From contig NZ_CP017715.1 of NCBI RefSeq assembly GCF_001854125.1, forward strand, positions 124,001-188,000: DNA of 64,000 nucleotides, read 5' to 3'. Below, in pieces: positions 8,075-15,459 of the stretch. The notes beneath the pieces were generated by a model. It was not told the DNA's origin and searched no databases. It worked only from the letters and a program-made list of their open reading frames with translations. The stretch's first letter is position 1; each line of letters starts with the position of its first letter. The DNA is from Marinobacter salinus (GTDB lineage: Bacteria; Pseudomonadota; Gammaproteobacteria; Pseudomonadales; Oleiphilaceae). A program made the position numbers and the translations under genes.

Positions 8075-9397
8075 GTGAAACATGCTAGTCAGATGAAACT
8101 ACTCTTTTTGATTGTTGCTTACCTTGTCGCTGTCACATTGCCGTTGATCTTGTCCGCGTGGGTCGGAGGGCCGCCACGCCAGTTCCACCAGGAACTGGCC
8201 TCTGGCCTGGGCATTCTTGCCTTCTCGATGGTCCTCGCGGAATTCATTCTGTCCGGCCGTTTCAAGGCCGTTTCAAATGGCGTGGGACTGGATGTGACAA
8301 TGCGGTTTCACCAGATCATGGCTCGCACGGCACTGGTCTTTGCTCTGCTGCACCCGTTTCTTTACCAGGGGACGCCGTCAGGTGGTCAACGCCCGTGGGA
8401 CCCGACGCGCGCATTGACGATCACGACTGATTTTTCCGTTCTGTCGACAGGTATTGCCGCCTTCCTGCTTCTTCCAAGCCTTGCTCTACTGGCAATCGGG
8501 CGCACCCAACTGGACTTCAAATACGAGACATGGCGCCTTTTACATGGGATCGGCGCGCTCCTGATCGCTGTTCTTCTGTTGCATCATACCGTGTATGCAG
8601 GGCGTTACGGATCGCAGCCTGTGATGAGCTGGGTGTGGCTGGCAATGACCGGAGTGGCTGTTGGGTCACTGCTTACTGTTTACCTGCTGGTTCCCCTTCT
8701 GCAGAAGGCACGCCCCTGGCGTGTGACCTCCACAGTCCGGTTGACGCCAAAGCAATGGGAAGTGACCGTGGAGCCAGACGGTCATCGTGGTCTTGATTAC
8801 AAAGCCGGGCAATTCGTCTGGCTGAATGTGGGGCACAGCGCCTTCTCGATGAAAGAAAACCCGTTCTCCATTTGCTCGGCGCCGGCGGCTGGGCCGGAAC
8901 TATCTTTCATGATCAAAGAGCTTGGCGACTTCACACGAACACTTGGCCAGATAAAATCTGGGACAGTCGCTTATGTTGACGGCCCTTATGGCAATCTTTC
9001 TGTCGATGGTCGCGCTGAACCTGGGGTCGCTCTTATCGCGGGTGGCGTTGGCCTTGCTCCGCTGCTGGGCATTCTCAGGCAAATGCGCCTGACCGGCGAT
9101 TCGCGTGAGGTGAAGTTGATCTATGGAAATCGGGTGATTGATCAGATTGCCTATCGTGAGGAGCTGAGTGAGGAGGACGTAGTCTACGTGCTGTCAGAAC
9201 CGCCAGAAAGCTGGCATGGAGAGGTAGGTTTCATAGATGCAGCGCTGATAGATCGCGTCTTTTCAGAGAAAGAGGTGAGCGAATGGGTCTTTGTGATGTG
9301 CGGACCGGCGATCATGATGGATATCGTCGAAGATCACCTGATAAAGAGGGGCACCCCCTCTCATCGTATCCTGTCGGAGCGGTTCAACTATGACTAA
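8075..9397 (+). CDS. ferric-reductase-like transmembrane flavocytochrome
   Basis: A 440-residue membrane oxidoreductase. The N-terminal half has about six transmembrane helices with paired histidines (RFHQIMARTALVFALLHPF and LLHGIGALLIAVLLLHHTVY) that could bind two hemes. The C-terminal half is a ferredoxin-reductase module with an FAD motif (ENPFSICSAP) and a nucleotide motif (GGVGLAPLLGIL), ending MCGPAIMMD. Family members move electrons from NAD(P)H across the membrane. The GTG start has GAGGAA directly against it; ATG 8093 is an alternative start. A 35-codon ORF overlaps its stop. Confidence 0.8.
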   Translation: MKHASQMKLLFLIVAYLVAVTLPLILSAWVGGPPRQFHQELASGLGILAFSMVLAEFILSGRFKAVSNGVGLDVTMRFHQIMARTALVFALLHPFLYQGTPSGGQRPWDPTRALTITTDFSVLSTGIAAFLLLPSLALLAIGRTQLDFKYETWRLLHGIGALLIAVLLLHHTVYAGRYGSQPVMSWVWLAMTGVAVGSLLTVYLLVPLLQKARPWRVTSTVRLTPKQWEVTVEPDGHRGLDYKAGQFVWLNVGHSAFSMKENPFSICSAPAAGPELSFMIKELGDFTRTLGQIKSGTVAYVDGPYGNLSVDGRAEPGVALIAGGVGLAPLLGILRQMRLTGDSREVKLIYGNRVIDQIAYREELSEEDVVYVLSEPPESWHGEVGFIDAALIDRVFSEKEVSEWVFVMCGPAIMMDIVEDHLIKRGTPSHRILSERFNYD

Positions 9398-9497
9398 TCC
9401 AATCAAGCATTTGAGCCAGCGGCGACAAGTTTCTTTGATCATCTGGGCGCTGAATATCACGTTGTGCCTGGCCCTTATCGTTTTTGTATTGCGCTAA
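9390..9497 (+). CDS. 35-residue single-span membrane protein overlapping the flavocytochrome gene
   Basis: ATG 9390 overlaps the upstream stop by 8 nt (ATGACTAA), an arrangement typical of translational coupling. The product begins MTNPIKHLSQRRQ and continues with one hydrophobic helix (VSLIIWALNITLCLALIVFV) ending in LR. It is a plausible small subunit or stabiliser of the flavocytochrome; that role is inferred only from position and topology. Confidence 0.55.
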   Translation: MTNPIKHLSQRRQVSLIIWALNITLCLALIVFVLR

Positions 9498-9501
9498 TTT
9501 G

Positions 9502-9533
9502 AAACCGGGACAGATTTTTTTCGGTCCCGGTTT
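9502..9533. repeat. palindromic copy of the CCGGGACAGAT motif (copy 3), possible terminator
   Basis: AAACCGGGAC and GTCCCGGTTT form a perfect 10-bp inverted repeat around a T-rich loop, followed by more T. It is the only copy in the window with both arms, and it sits 4 nt after the small membrane ORF, so it could terminate that transcript. Confidence 0.65.
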
Positions 9534-9597
9534 TTGGTCTATAGAGAACATCATGCGCAGTCGTTTTGACCAACCATCGTTTTGCCCGGAGCCCCAG

Positions 9598-9816
9598 ATG
9601 ATCAAGCCCAGTTGTTACAGCTGTCGGAAAAAGTTTGAGCCATCTGCGCTGAGGGTTTCTTACTCAAAAAACTACTGTGAGAGCTGCGGCGTGGGGCTGT
9701 TTGGTGAGGATTACTTCAGTTTCGCCAGAAAGCCCGCACCAACTACCCGGAAGAACCTGGCTGTCCATTTTGCAGTGCTTCTTTTCGGGGTTATTTGCTT
9801 GTTGTTATGGTTTTAG
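9598..9816 (+). CDS. small protein with zinc-finger pairs and one membrane helix
   Basis: A 72-residue hypothetical protein. It begins MIKPSCYSCRKKFEP, has a second cysteine pair in YCESCGVGLFGED, and ends with a single hydrophobic helix (VHFAVLLFGVICLLLWF). The two CxxC pairs suggest a zinc ribbon anchored in the membrane by its C-terminus. ATG 9598 is preceded by CGGAG; an ATG at 9553 would add 15 residues. I do not recognise a named family. Confidence 0.55.
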   Translation: MIKPSCYSCRKKFEPSALRVSYSKNYCESCGVGLFGEDYFSFARKPAPTTRKNLAVHFAVLLFGVICLLLWF

Positions 9817-9927
9817 TGAGCACCGGTTTTCAGGGCTGGTCAGTCCCGATTCTGGCGTTTGTGATGCTGCGCATCTACTCCAGATTGACTATGCTATACA
9901 AGGGCGTGTGAGAAAGGAGGAACTATC

Positions 9928-10170
9928 ATGCGTTATCTTGCGGCTCTGTTAATTGCGGTATTTTTTGCCGGCAATGCGCTAAGTGGCCAGTGCCCCTCTC
10001 TGGTTAGCCAGATCGATCAACAACTGCAGTCAGCACAGCTGGACAGTGAGACTGAGACCAGGGTCAAAGAGCTCCGGGATCAGGGTGAAGCTCTGCACAA
10101 TCAGGGTAAACATACCGAGTCAGTGAAGGTGCTCAAAAGAGCGATCAACGAACTGGAAGCTGCGTCGTAA
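9928..10170 (+). CDS. small exported hypothetical protein
   Basis: An 80-residue protein with a strong ribosome-binding site (AAAGGAGGA). Residues 1-19 form a signal peptide (RYLAALLIAVFFAGNALS) and the mature part is a short helical protein with a single Cys and heptad-like spacing (VKELRDQGEALHNQGKHTES). It may be a periplasmic helical hairpin. I know no function for it. Confidence 0.65.
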   Translation: MRYLAALLIAVFFAGNALSGQCPSLVSQIDQQLQSAQLDSETETRVKELRDQGEALHNQGKHTESVKVLKRAINELEAAS

Positions 10171-10181
10171 AAAGCAATTGG

Positions 10182-10214
10182 CCCTGGTAGTGGCGAATGC
10201 TGCCGCTACCAGGG
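10182..10214. repeat. inverted repeat downstream of the small exported protein gene
   Basis: CCCTGGTAGTGGC and GCCGCTACCAGGG pair over 13 positions with one G-T type mismatch and a 7-nt loop. No T tract follows, so it is a stable RNA hairpin of uncertain role. Confidence 0.5.
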
Positions 10215-10283
10215 GCGTGAACGTAAAGAGAGATGCGCCAGGTGTTAAATTGATGGAGTAAAACCTTTTTGGGGAGGCCTGTC

Positions 10284-11054
10284 ATGTCACTCCAAAACAA
10301 GAAAATGAGCCTGCTGAACCGTACGTTTATAGGTGTCTGTAAAACAGCTTTTAAGCCGATTTTTCGCCGATCCGCCCGTCAGGTTCTGAAGGGCCGGCTC
10401 TTGGATCTTGAAGAGCCGGAAAGGGGCCGGTGGCTTGAGTCAGATGTAAAAGAGTATCTCAAGCAAACATGGGCTCGGTCTGACTTGTTGTTGCCAATTT
10501 CCGAGCTTGATCAATTGCCCTCCTACGGTAACCGTCTCACTGTATACCTCGCAATAATCACGACAGCCGCGTACCAGGAAATGGTGGCCCGCGCAGTGCC
10601 TGCGGACTACGCCAAAACACTGGTGGGCGATCTGGGCTGGAAGGTTTATAGCTGGATGTTAACGACCGTATCTGTGCCTTTTCGTGTCACTAGCCGCGAC
10701 CCTGGAAGACGTATGGAGAGGGTTCTCCGGGCGTTAATGGTTTTCCCGTTCAGTGCGCCGGGTGCTCCAGGTTATGAGGTGAAAGTGTGGACGGAAGGAA
10801 GTAATACTTATACGCACTGGACCCACTGCCCACCACAAACCTTTGTTCGTCGGGTCATCGAGTTGAATGGAGACCAGGGCGAGCTGGATGCATTCTTTAA
10901 GTCCTGGTGTCTTTATGATTGGCCGGGTGCGGATGTTCTCGCCAACGACGGTCAGCACGGACATTACACTCGCCTGAATACCCTCTCCAGGGGCGATTCG
11001 GTTTGCGATATGTGCTGGCATGGTTGTGCGAAGTCTGGGAAAGAGAGAACGTGA
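10284..11054 (+). CDS. possible L-2-amino-thiazoline-4-carboxylic acid hydrolase family protein
   Basis: A 256-residue protein with start ATG 10284 and GGGGAGG 6 nt upstream. The C-terminus has NTLSRGDSVCDMCWHGC, which resembles the TLARG...CDF end of the ATC-hydrolase-like family; the middle, with a hydrophobic stretch around RLTVYLAIITTAAYQE, is helical. ATC hydrolases open a thiazoline ring in L-cysteine synthesis, but most members have no tested function. The match is by eye and weak. It stands alone, convergent with the DUF938 methyltransferase gene. Confidence 0.45.
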   Translation: MSLQNKKMSLLNRTFIGVCKTAFKPIFRRSARQVLKGRLLDLEEPERGRWLESDVKEYLKQTWARSDLLLPISELDQLPSYGNRLTVYLAIITTAAYQEMVARAVPADYAKTLVGDLGWKVYSWMLTTVSVPFRVTSRDPGRRMERVLRALMVFPFSAPGAPGYEVKVWTEGSNTYTHWTHCPPQTFVRRVIELNGDQGELDAFFKSWCLYDWPGADVLANDGQHGHYTRLNTLSRGDSVCDMCWHGCAKSGKERT

Positions 11055-11072
11055 AAAGCGGGCGCAGACCCG

Positions 11073-11669
11073 TCAGTGGCTGAAAACCAGCAGCCGGTTG
11101 TTGGCTGGCATAGCGTAGTTTGCCGCCAGAATGAGACCCACCGCCTCTGCCAGTGCAGATAGATCTTCCAGATCTCGTATGCCCATATGGGGTGCTCGGG
11201 CTCTAAGATGTTGGTCAAACTGTCGGTTGCTGTCACTGGAAAACTGGCCCTGGTGATTGAACGGGCCGTACAGGCAAAAGGCACCGTCTTTTGGCAGGCG
11301 CTCCCCGATGTGGTGGAACATCTGTTCGACTTCGTTCCATGCCATGATGTGGGCGGTGTTTGCTGAGAACACCCATCTGAAGGAGTCGACAGGCCAGTGG
11401 GAATTCCCTACGTCCAGCTCAATCATGGGCAGGACATTGGGCAGCGCGGCCTGTTGCAGTCGAGGGCGAGCGATGTGTGCAGCATCGGGGTGGTCAGTCG
11501 GTTGCCACTGCAGGTGGGGCATGGCCTTTGCGAAATGCACGGCGTGCTGTCCAGTGCCTGTCCCCACCTCCAATACCTTGCCCGGCCCCTCAAAGACCTC
11601 ACGCAGTCTCTCCAGTATCGGGGCTTTGTTGTTCTCACAAGCTTGAGAAAAGGGCAGGTTGGTAGTCAT
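11073..11669 (-). CDS. DUF938 family SAM-dependent methyltransferase
   Basis: A 198-residue class I methyltransferase. The SAM-binding motif I is VLEVGTGTGQHAVHFA (about residues 32-47), and the family's conserved segments LPFSQACENNKAPIL, DVGNSHWP and FCLYGPFNHQGQFSS are all present. Members of DUF938 have no established substrate. The start ATG 11669 has AAGGAG upstream, and the repeat motif at 11688-11709 sits immediately before that ribosome-binding site, in the leader or promoter. Confidence 0.83.
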   Translation of the reverse strand: MTTNLPFSQACENNKAPILERLREVFEGPGKVLEVGTGTGQHAVHFAKAMPHLQWQPTDHPDAAHIARPRLQQAALPNVLPMIELDVGNSHWPVDSFRWVFSANTAHIMAWNEVEQMFHHIGERLPKDGAFCLYGPFNHQGQFSSDSNRQFDQHLRARAPHMGIRDLEDLSALAEAVGLILAANYAMPANNRLLVFSH

Positions 11670-11687
11670 CGAGTCATACTCTCCTTG

Positions 11688-11709
11688 AAAATAGATCTGT
11701 CCCGGTTTT
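11688..11709 (-). repeat. dispersed CCGGGACAGAT motif, copy 4
   Basis: On the minus strand it reads AAAACCGGGACAGATCTATT, the best consensus copy. It lies just upstream of the methyltransferase ribosome-binding site. Confidence 0.65.
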
Positions 11710-11805
11710 CTGCTCGGCTGTAGATAACCAGAGCAATAATCGGATGGAAACGCCTGGCGAAGTCAGTTCAACTAGCCTTGTCCACTTCGAATAAAGGGTT
11801 ACGTC

Positions 11806-12738
11806 ATGAAGATGCCATCTGAACAGGAAATGCTGGCAGCAAAAGAGGGGAGGGGCAAGGCCTCCGATGGCCCCTGCAAGCGCTGCCAATCTATGGATGG
11901 AAGCCCGCGGGTTGGTCGGCTGGTGGAGATCGCCCGATATATCGAAGAGCATGCCGATGAACGGCTAACACTGGCCAGCTTGGCTGATCGGGCAGGACTC
12001 TCTCCATCAAGGCTGCAAAGAGTATTCAAAGACGCCTTTGGCATTTCCCCCAAAGCCTACCAGGACGCTGTGCGAATGCGACACTTCAAGCAATCCTTGA
12101 AGGACGGTGACAGCGTGACAGATGCGATTTTTTCCTCTGGATTCGGCTCCGTGAGCCGTGTCTACGGCGAAGCGACTCGCAATATTGGAATGGCGCCGAA
12201 GGCCTATCGGGCAGGTGGCGCTGGCGAGGCCATCATCTACGCATGTCGAGCCACTGCGCTTGGCCTCATGGCCATGGCAGCCACGGGTAAGGGCGTCTGT
12301 TTTGTCCAGTTTGGTGACGATGAAGCCTCACTGATCACCTGTCTGAAGGCGGAATTCCCTAAGGCTGAATTGACCGCTTCACCTGCTCAAAATGCTCCCG
12401 AACTTGATGCCTGGATGGAAGCATTGGATCGACATATCAGTGAAGGTGCTCCGAGACCTGATTTGCCGCTTGATATGCGGGGTACGGCGTTTCAAATGAA
12501 GGTATGGCAATTCCTGTTGAGCATCCCGGAAGGAGGTGCCCTCAGTTACAGTGAGGTGGCTGCGGAAATCGACAAGCCCAAAGCGGTGCGGGCAGTCGCA
12601 TCAGCTTGTGCGAAAAATCGTATTGCAGTGCTGATTCCTTGCCATCGAGTCTTACGAGGCGACGGAAGTCTTGGCGGATACCGCTGGGGATTGGGGCGAA
12701 AACGGGCATTGCTGGATGCGGAAAGGAAGTCGTCCTAG
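11806..12738 (+). CDS. Ada-like O6-methylguanine-DNA methyltransferase with AraC domain and shortened N-terminus
   Basis: A 310-residue Ada variant. An AraC-type helix-turn-helix (LTLASLADRAGLSPSRLQRV, then GISPKAYQ) precedes an MGMT domain with the alkyl-acceptor motif IPCHRVLRGDG and the GTAFQMKVW and YRWG signatures, so repair of O6-alkylguanine is expected. The N-terminus keeps the family beginning (MKMPSEQEML...DG) and then jumps directly to PCKRCQ, the last zinc pair of Ada. About 50 residues bearing the phosphotriester acceptor Cys38 and Cys42 are absent in frame. Methylation-triggered activation as in E. coli Ada is therefore unlikely. Confidence 0.85.
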   Translation: MKMPSEQEMLAAKEGRGKASDGPCKRCQSMDGSPRVGRLVEIARYIEEHADERLTLASLADRAGLSPSRLQRVFKDAFGISPKAYQDAVRMRHFKQSLKDGDSVTDAIFSSGFGSVSRVYGEATRNIGMAPKAYRAGGAGEAIIYACRATALGLMAMAATGKGVCFVQFGDDEASLITCLKAEFPKAELTASPAQNAPELDAWMEALDRHISEGAPRPDLPLDMRGTAFQMKVWQFLLSIPEGGALSYSEVAAEIDKPKAVRAVASACAKNRIAVLIPCHRVLRGDGSLGGYRWGLGRKRALLDAERKSS

Positions 12739-12893
12739 GCGCGCTTAAAAGACTCTGCGCTAGCCCGGTTGCCTGGAATGTCATGCCCGAATAGTCGGCT
12801 GTCATAAGGTTTTGGTATCTTCTGTAACGTTTCGGTTGTCCTGCTCGTCTAATGAGTGAACGCACTTCGTTGATTGTGTTTCGAGGGGGCACC

Positions 12894-13187
12894 ATGACCA
12901 CTTCAATTCAGACATCAGATCAAATGGATCTTGTTGCGGCAGGTATGAAACAGCTTTTGCGCCACTGGTATTGGCAAAAGTTTGTTCAAAACAGAAGCAC
13001 CGCTGAACTAATGGGAGGAGCCTGCGATGTTCGAAACAAGCAAGCACTGGGTATTGTGGCACTGCTGGACGTTGACCCGCAGCTTATAGACCAAGTGATG
13101 GACAAGGGAAAGCTCCCGTTCGTGCAGAGTTGCCACACCTATCTTAGAAGCTCTGAATTCCAAAGATCCTTGGGAAGAGACGCTTAA
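12894..13187 (+). CDS. hypothetical protein
   Basis: A 97-residue soluble protein with start ATG 12894 behind GAGGGGGC; an upstream ATG at 12852 would add 14 residues. It is mostly helical with two cysteines and no recognisable motif. Its stop overlaps the stop of the convergent membrane-protein gene by 4 nt. I do not recognise the family. Confidence 0.5.
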   Translation: MTTSIQTSDQMDLVAAGMKQLLRHWYWQKFVQNRSTAELMGGACDVRNKQALGIVALLDVDPQLIDQVMDKGKLPFVQSCHTYLRSSEFQRSLGRDA

Positions 13188-13387
13188 AGTTCAATGAACC
13201 TGGGTGTCAACATGAGCGCAGCGCCCACAGCCACCATGGCAAGGGTATCGGTCACCAGGTACGGAAAAAGAATCAGGGCGAGACCGCACCAGCGGGCGAC
13301 CATGTTCGATTGCCTTCGCCCGTAGATGAAATAACCGATGCCGATGGAGCTGAAAATGAGCCCCCAAACCAGGGTCGCAGTTTCCAT
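13184..13387 (-). CDS. small inner-membrane protein
   Basis: A 67-residue hydrophobic protein with two or three membrane helices (TLVWGLIFSSIGIGYFIYG; CGLALILFPYLVTDTLAMV; VGAALMLTP), separated by a short basic loop GRRQSNMVAR. Similar small proteins are common and uncharacterised in gammaproteobacteria. It is monocistronic. Confidence 0.6.
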   Translation of the reverse strand: METATLVWGLIFSSIGIGYFIYGRRQSNMVARWCGLALILFPYLVTDTLAMVAVGAALMLTPRFIEL

Positions 13388-13515
13388 AGAATGTATGCCT
13401 CCGGTGGAAAGCTTCTACCTTAATCTCTTAAGGGCCTCCTACCAAGAAACTATTATCTGGTGGCTCAGGCGAGCGATAAGACAATATGGGGGATGCATTT
13501 TCGGTTTTAAAAAAC

Positions 13516-13544
13516 AAAAAAGGCAGCCTGAGGCTGCCTTTTTT
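13516..13544 (-). terminator. rho-independent terminator of the cold-shock gene
   Basis: A perfect 13-bp stem (AAAAAAGGCAGCC pairing with GGCTGCCTTTTTT) with a 3-nt loop lies 22 nt beyond the csp stop, with A and T runs on both sides. It could act in both directions. Confidence 0.85.
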
Positions 13545-13566
13545 CGATCACGGTATTACCTGTTAT

Positions 13567-13773
13567 TTACAGGCCAATAACGTTCTCTGCCTGCGGGCCT
13601 TTCTGGCCTTCGGTCACGGTGAACTCAACTTCCTGGCCTTCGGCCAGAGTTTTGAAACCGCCACCCTGAATAGAGCTGTAATGAACAAAGACGTCTGCGC
13701 CGCCTTCACGAGTAATAAAGCCAAAACCTTTTGCTTCGTTGAAGAACTTAACGTTGCCGGTAATTGTAGACAT
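13567..13773 (-). CDS. CspA-family cold-shock protein
   Basis: A 68-residue single OB-fold protein with both RNA-binding motifs (KGFGFI and VFVHYSSI). It acts as an RNA chaperone that melts secondary structure and binds single-stranded nucleic acid. It fits the CspA/CspD size class; which paralogue it is cannot be told. A long AT-rich leader, as is usual for cold-inducible csp mRNAs, precedes it, and a strong terminator follows. Confidence 0.93.
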   Translation of the reverse strand: MSTITGNVKFFNEAKGFGFITREGGADVFVHYSSIQGGGFKTLAEGQEVEFTVTEGQKGPQAENVIGL

Positions 13774-13990
13774 AAATAGATATCCTGAAATTAATCATAA
13801 ATGTGCCGTCGAAAGATCGTTGTGATCTTTGATCAGCGATATGCGGGAAACAAAAAAACTTGCAGGATCAAAAACAGGACAAGAGGTGTGACAACACAAA
13901 AGGTCTTATTCGTGAAATGCTTTGCTAAATCTTTCCAACGAGCGTCACAGTACGCTAATTAAGAGGCACTGCATAGGAAAGTTTTCAATA
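13774..13990 (-). promoter_or_regulatory. long leader region of the cold-shock gene
   Basis: About 200 nt without a gene lies upstream of the csp start, rich in A and T and in short self-complementary stretches (around 13808-13832, GATCGTTGTGATCTTTGATC). Cold-shock mRNAs commonly have a structured leader of this length that controls stability and translation. The assignment is by analogy only. Confidence 0.4.
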
Positions 13991-14002
13991 TTATACATGT
14001 GG

Positions 14003-14024
14003 AAAACCGGGGCAGACCTATTTC
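14003..14024 (+). repeat. dispersed CCGGGACAGAT motif, copy 5 (diverged)
   Basis: AAAACCGGGGCAGACCTATT differs from the consensus at two or three positions. It lies in the gap between the cold-shock gene leader and the next small gene. Confidence 0.55.
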
Positions 14025-14076
14025 GAAATACAGGGTGATCATTTTGGTCTGCTTGTCCCGGCTATTCTGGGGTAAC

Positions 14077-14262
14077 TCAGTGACGCGGGTTGTTGCTATC
14101 CGGGTATGTCTCGTCATCGGAGGTATTTTCATCCGAGGTAAGGTAGTAATCCTTTTCCTCGAATGTCTTCACCTCTGGGTCTTCAATGTTGTTTTTACGG
14201 CGCCCCCGATACAGCCAGAAGGCCACAACAGCAACAATAATGGCGAGTATGATCCACTTCAT
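14077..14262 (-). CDS. small membrane-anchored protein
   Basis: A 61-residue protein with one N-terminal membrane helix (WIILAIIVAVVAFWLYRG), a basic stop-transfer segment RRKNN, and an acidic cytoplasmic tail rich in Glu, Asp and Ser. It has no known domain. The ribosome-binding site GCGGAGGAAACGG supports the start. Confidence 0.55.
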   Translation of the reverse strand: MKWIILAIIVAVVAFWLYRGRRKNNIEDPEVKTFEEKDYYLTSDENTSDDETYPDSNNPRH

Positions 14263-14323
14263 GTCCGTTTCCTCCGCAAGTTAATGTCCCTTACATTCAG
14301 GACTCCGCGGAGCGATCCGTCAA

Positions 14324-15427
14324 CTAAAGTAAACCCGATTTGATCATGTCGAACGTGTCCAGAATCCGGGCCACAAACTGGTCTTTCGGGCGAAAGCTGC
14401 TCTGGGTGCTGAGTGTGATGTCTCTCTGCAGGTGATCCAGTAGCTTGCTCAGGCGCCGGCGATGCAAGCCGACCGCCGCCTGAACGGGGTCAAAAATAAC
14501 ACCGGACAACGCCGCGAAGGCCGCCAATGCCACCATGACAGCGACCATAACGCTGGCCGTCGTCGCCAGCGAAGGCTCCGGTGGAAATACGCTGTAATAC
14601 CATTCGCCGATGGTTTCGCCCAGGATAAAGTCGCGGGCGGCCAAGGTCTTGGCGAGCATGGATGCGAGCACCACCCCCAGCCCGATACCGCCCGGGGTAA
14701 ACTTCTGGAATGCAAACGCGCCCAATACGGTGCATGAAATGCTGTTGGTGATATCGGCAGATGCGGTTCGGGTCACCCGGTACTGACTGAGCGTGTCCGC
14801 GACCAGAGGCTCAATCAGCTTGCTGAACCGCTGGTGGTCGACCGGCTCGCAGGCATGGCTCTCATAGACCGCCTCCAGCGCCTCAATCAGATAGCGCTCT
14901 AGTAGTGGGCCTTCCTGGCGGTTGTTCAACAGGTCCGCCAGGATCAGGTTTGAGATGTGCTGTTGAACCTCGGTCGTAAACCCAGCGGGTACATGATCCG
15001 CTAAACTGTGCAGCCACATCAGGCCTGTGCGTTTGGGAACCAGAATTTTTATCAGGCACGCCAGGGCATAAAACGGTGCCCACAATAGGTTGATGGGGGC
15101 CCGCAACATGTCCCATCCCAGTGCCTTCCGGTTGGTCGCGATGGCACCGGGGTAATGGAAGTGACGGTCAATAAACGCCGGTACCCGCGCCCGGCAGTCG
15201 TCAAAGTATCGCTCGATGCCTGAGCGGATTGCCTGCTCAATCTCAACTTCAGAGACGTTTTGCTCGGGCGATGTGACTATGTGCATAGTGACAGGCCTAT
15301 CGGCAGGCAAGTGAGTGTCTGGCGCATTAAACCGCAAATGAGCAAGCCGGGCCACCTGTTCGGCGGCATCCATGAAAATCGGGACGACAAAATGGTGAAG
15401 TTCTGTTGAGCCCTGCCGATAACCCAT
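14324..15427 (-). CDS. conserved hypothetical membrane protein (DUF6635-like)
   Basis: A 367-residue protein. The soluble N-terminal part contains VSEVEIEQAIRSGIERYFDD and FIDRHFHYPG; membrane segments follow (INLLWAPFYALACLIKIL, GLGVVLASMLAKTLAA, VMVAVMVALAAFAALSGVIF). The order of segments resembles the DUF6635 family, which has no known function; this call is tentative. Start ATG 15427 has TAGGAAT upstream. It is divergent from the chemoreceptor gene, only 32 nt away, so the two share a compact promoter region. Confidence 0.6.
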   Translation of the reverse strand: MGYRQGSTELHHFVVPIFMDAAEQVARLAHLRFNAPDTHLPADRPVTMHIVTSPEQNVSEVEIEQAIRSGIERYFDDCRARVPAFIDRHFHYPGAIATNRKALGWDMLRAPINLLWAPFYALACLIKILVPKRTGLMWLHSLADHVPAGFTTEVQQHISNLILADLLNNRQEGPLLERYLIEALEAVYESHACEPVDHQRFSKLIEPLVADTLSQYRVTRTASADITNSISCTVLGAFAFQKFTPGGIGLGVVLASMLAKTLAARDFILGETIGEWYYSVFPPEPSLATTASVMVAVMVALAAFAALSGVIFDPVQAAVGLHRRRLSKLLDHLQRDITLSTQSSFRPKDQFVARILDTFDMIKSGLL

Positions 15428-15459
15428 GAAAGCGATTCCTACAGAGGACACTAACAAAA

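Noticed and set aside
13808..13832. Short self-complementary GATC-rich stretch as a possible small RNA
   Set aside because: It lies in the cold-shock leader and there is no promoter or terminator of its own.
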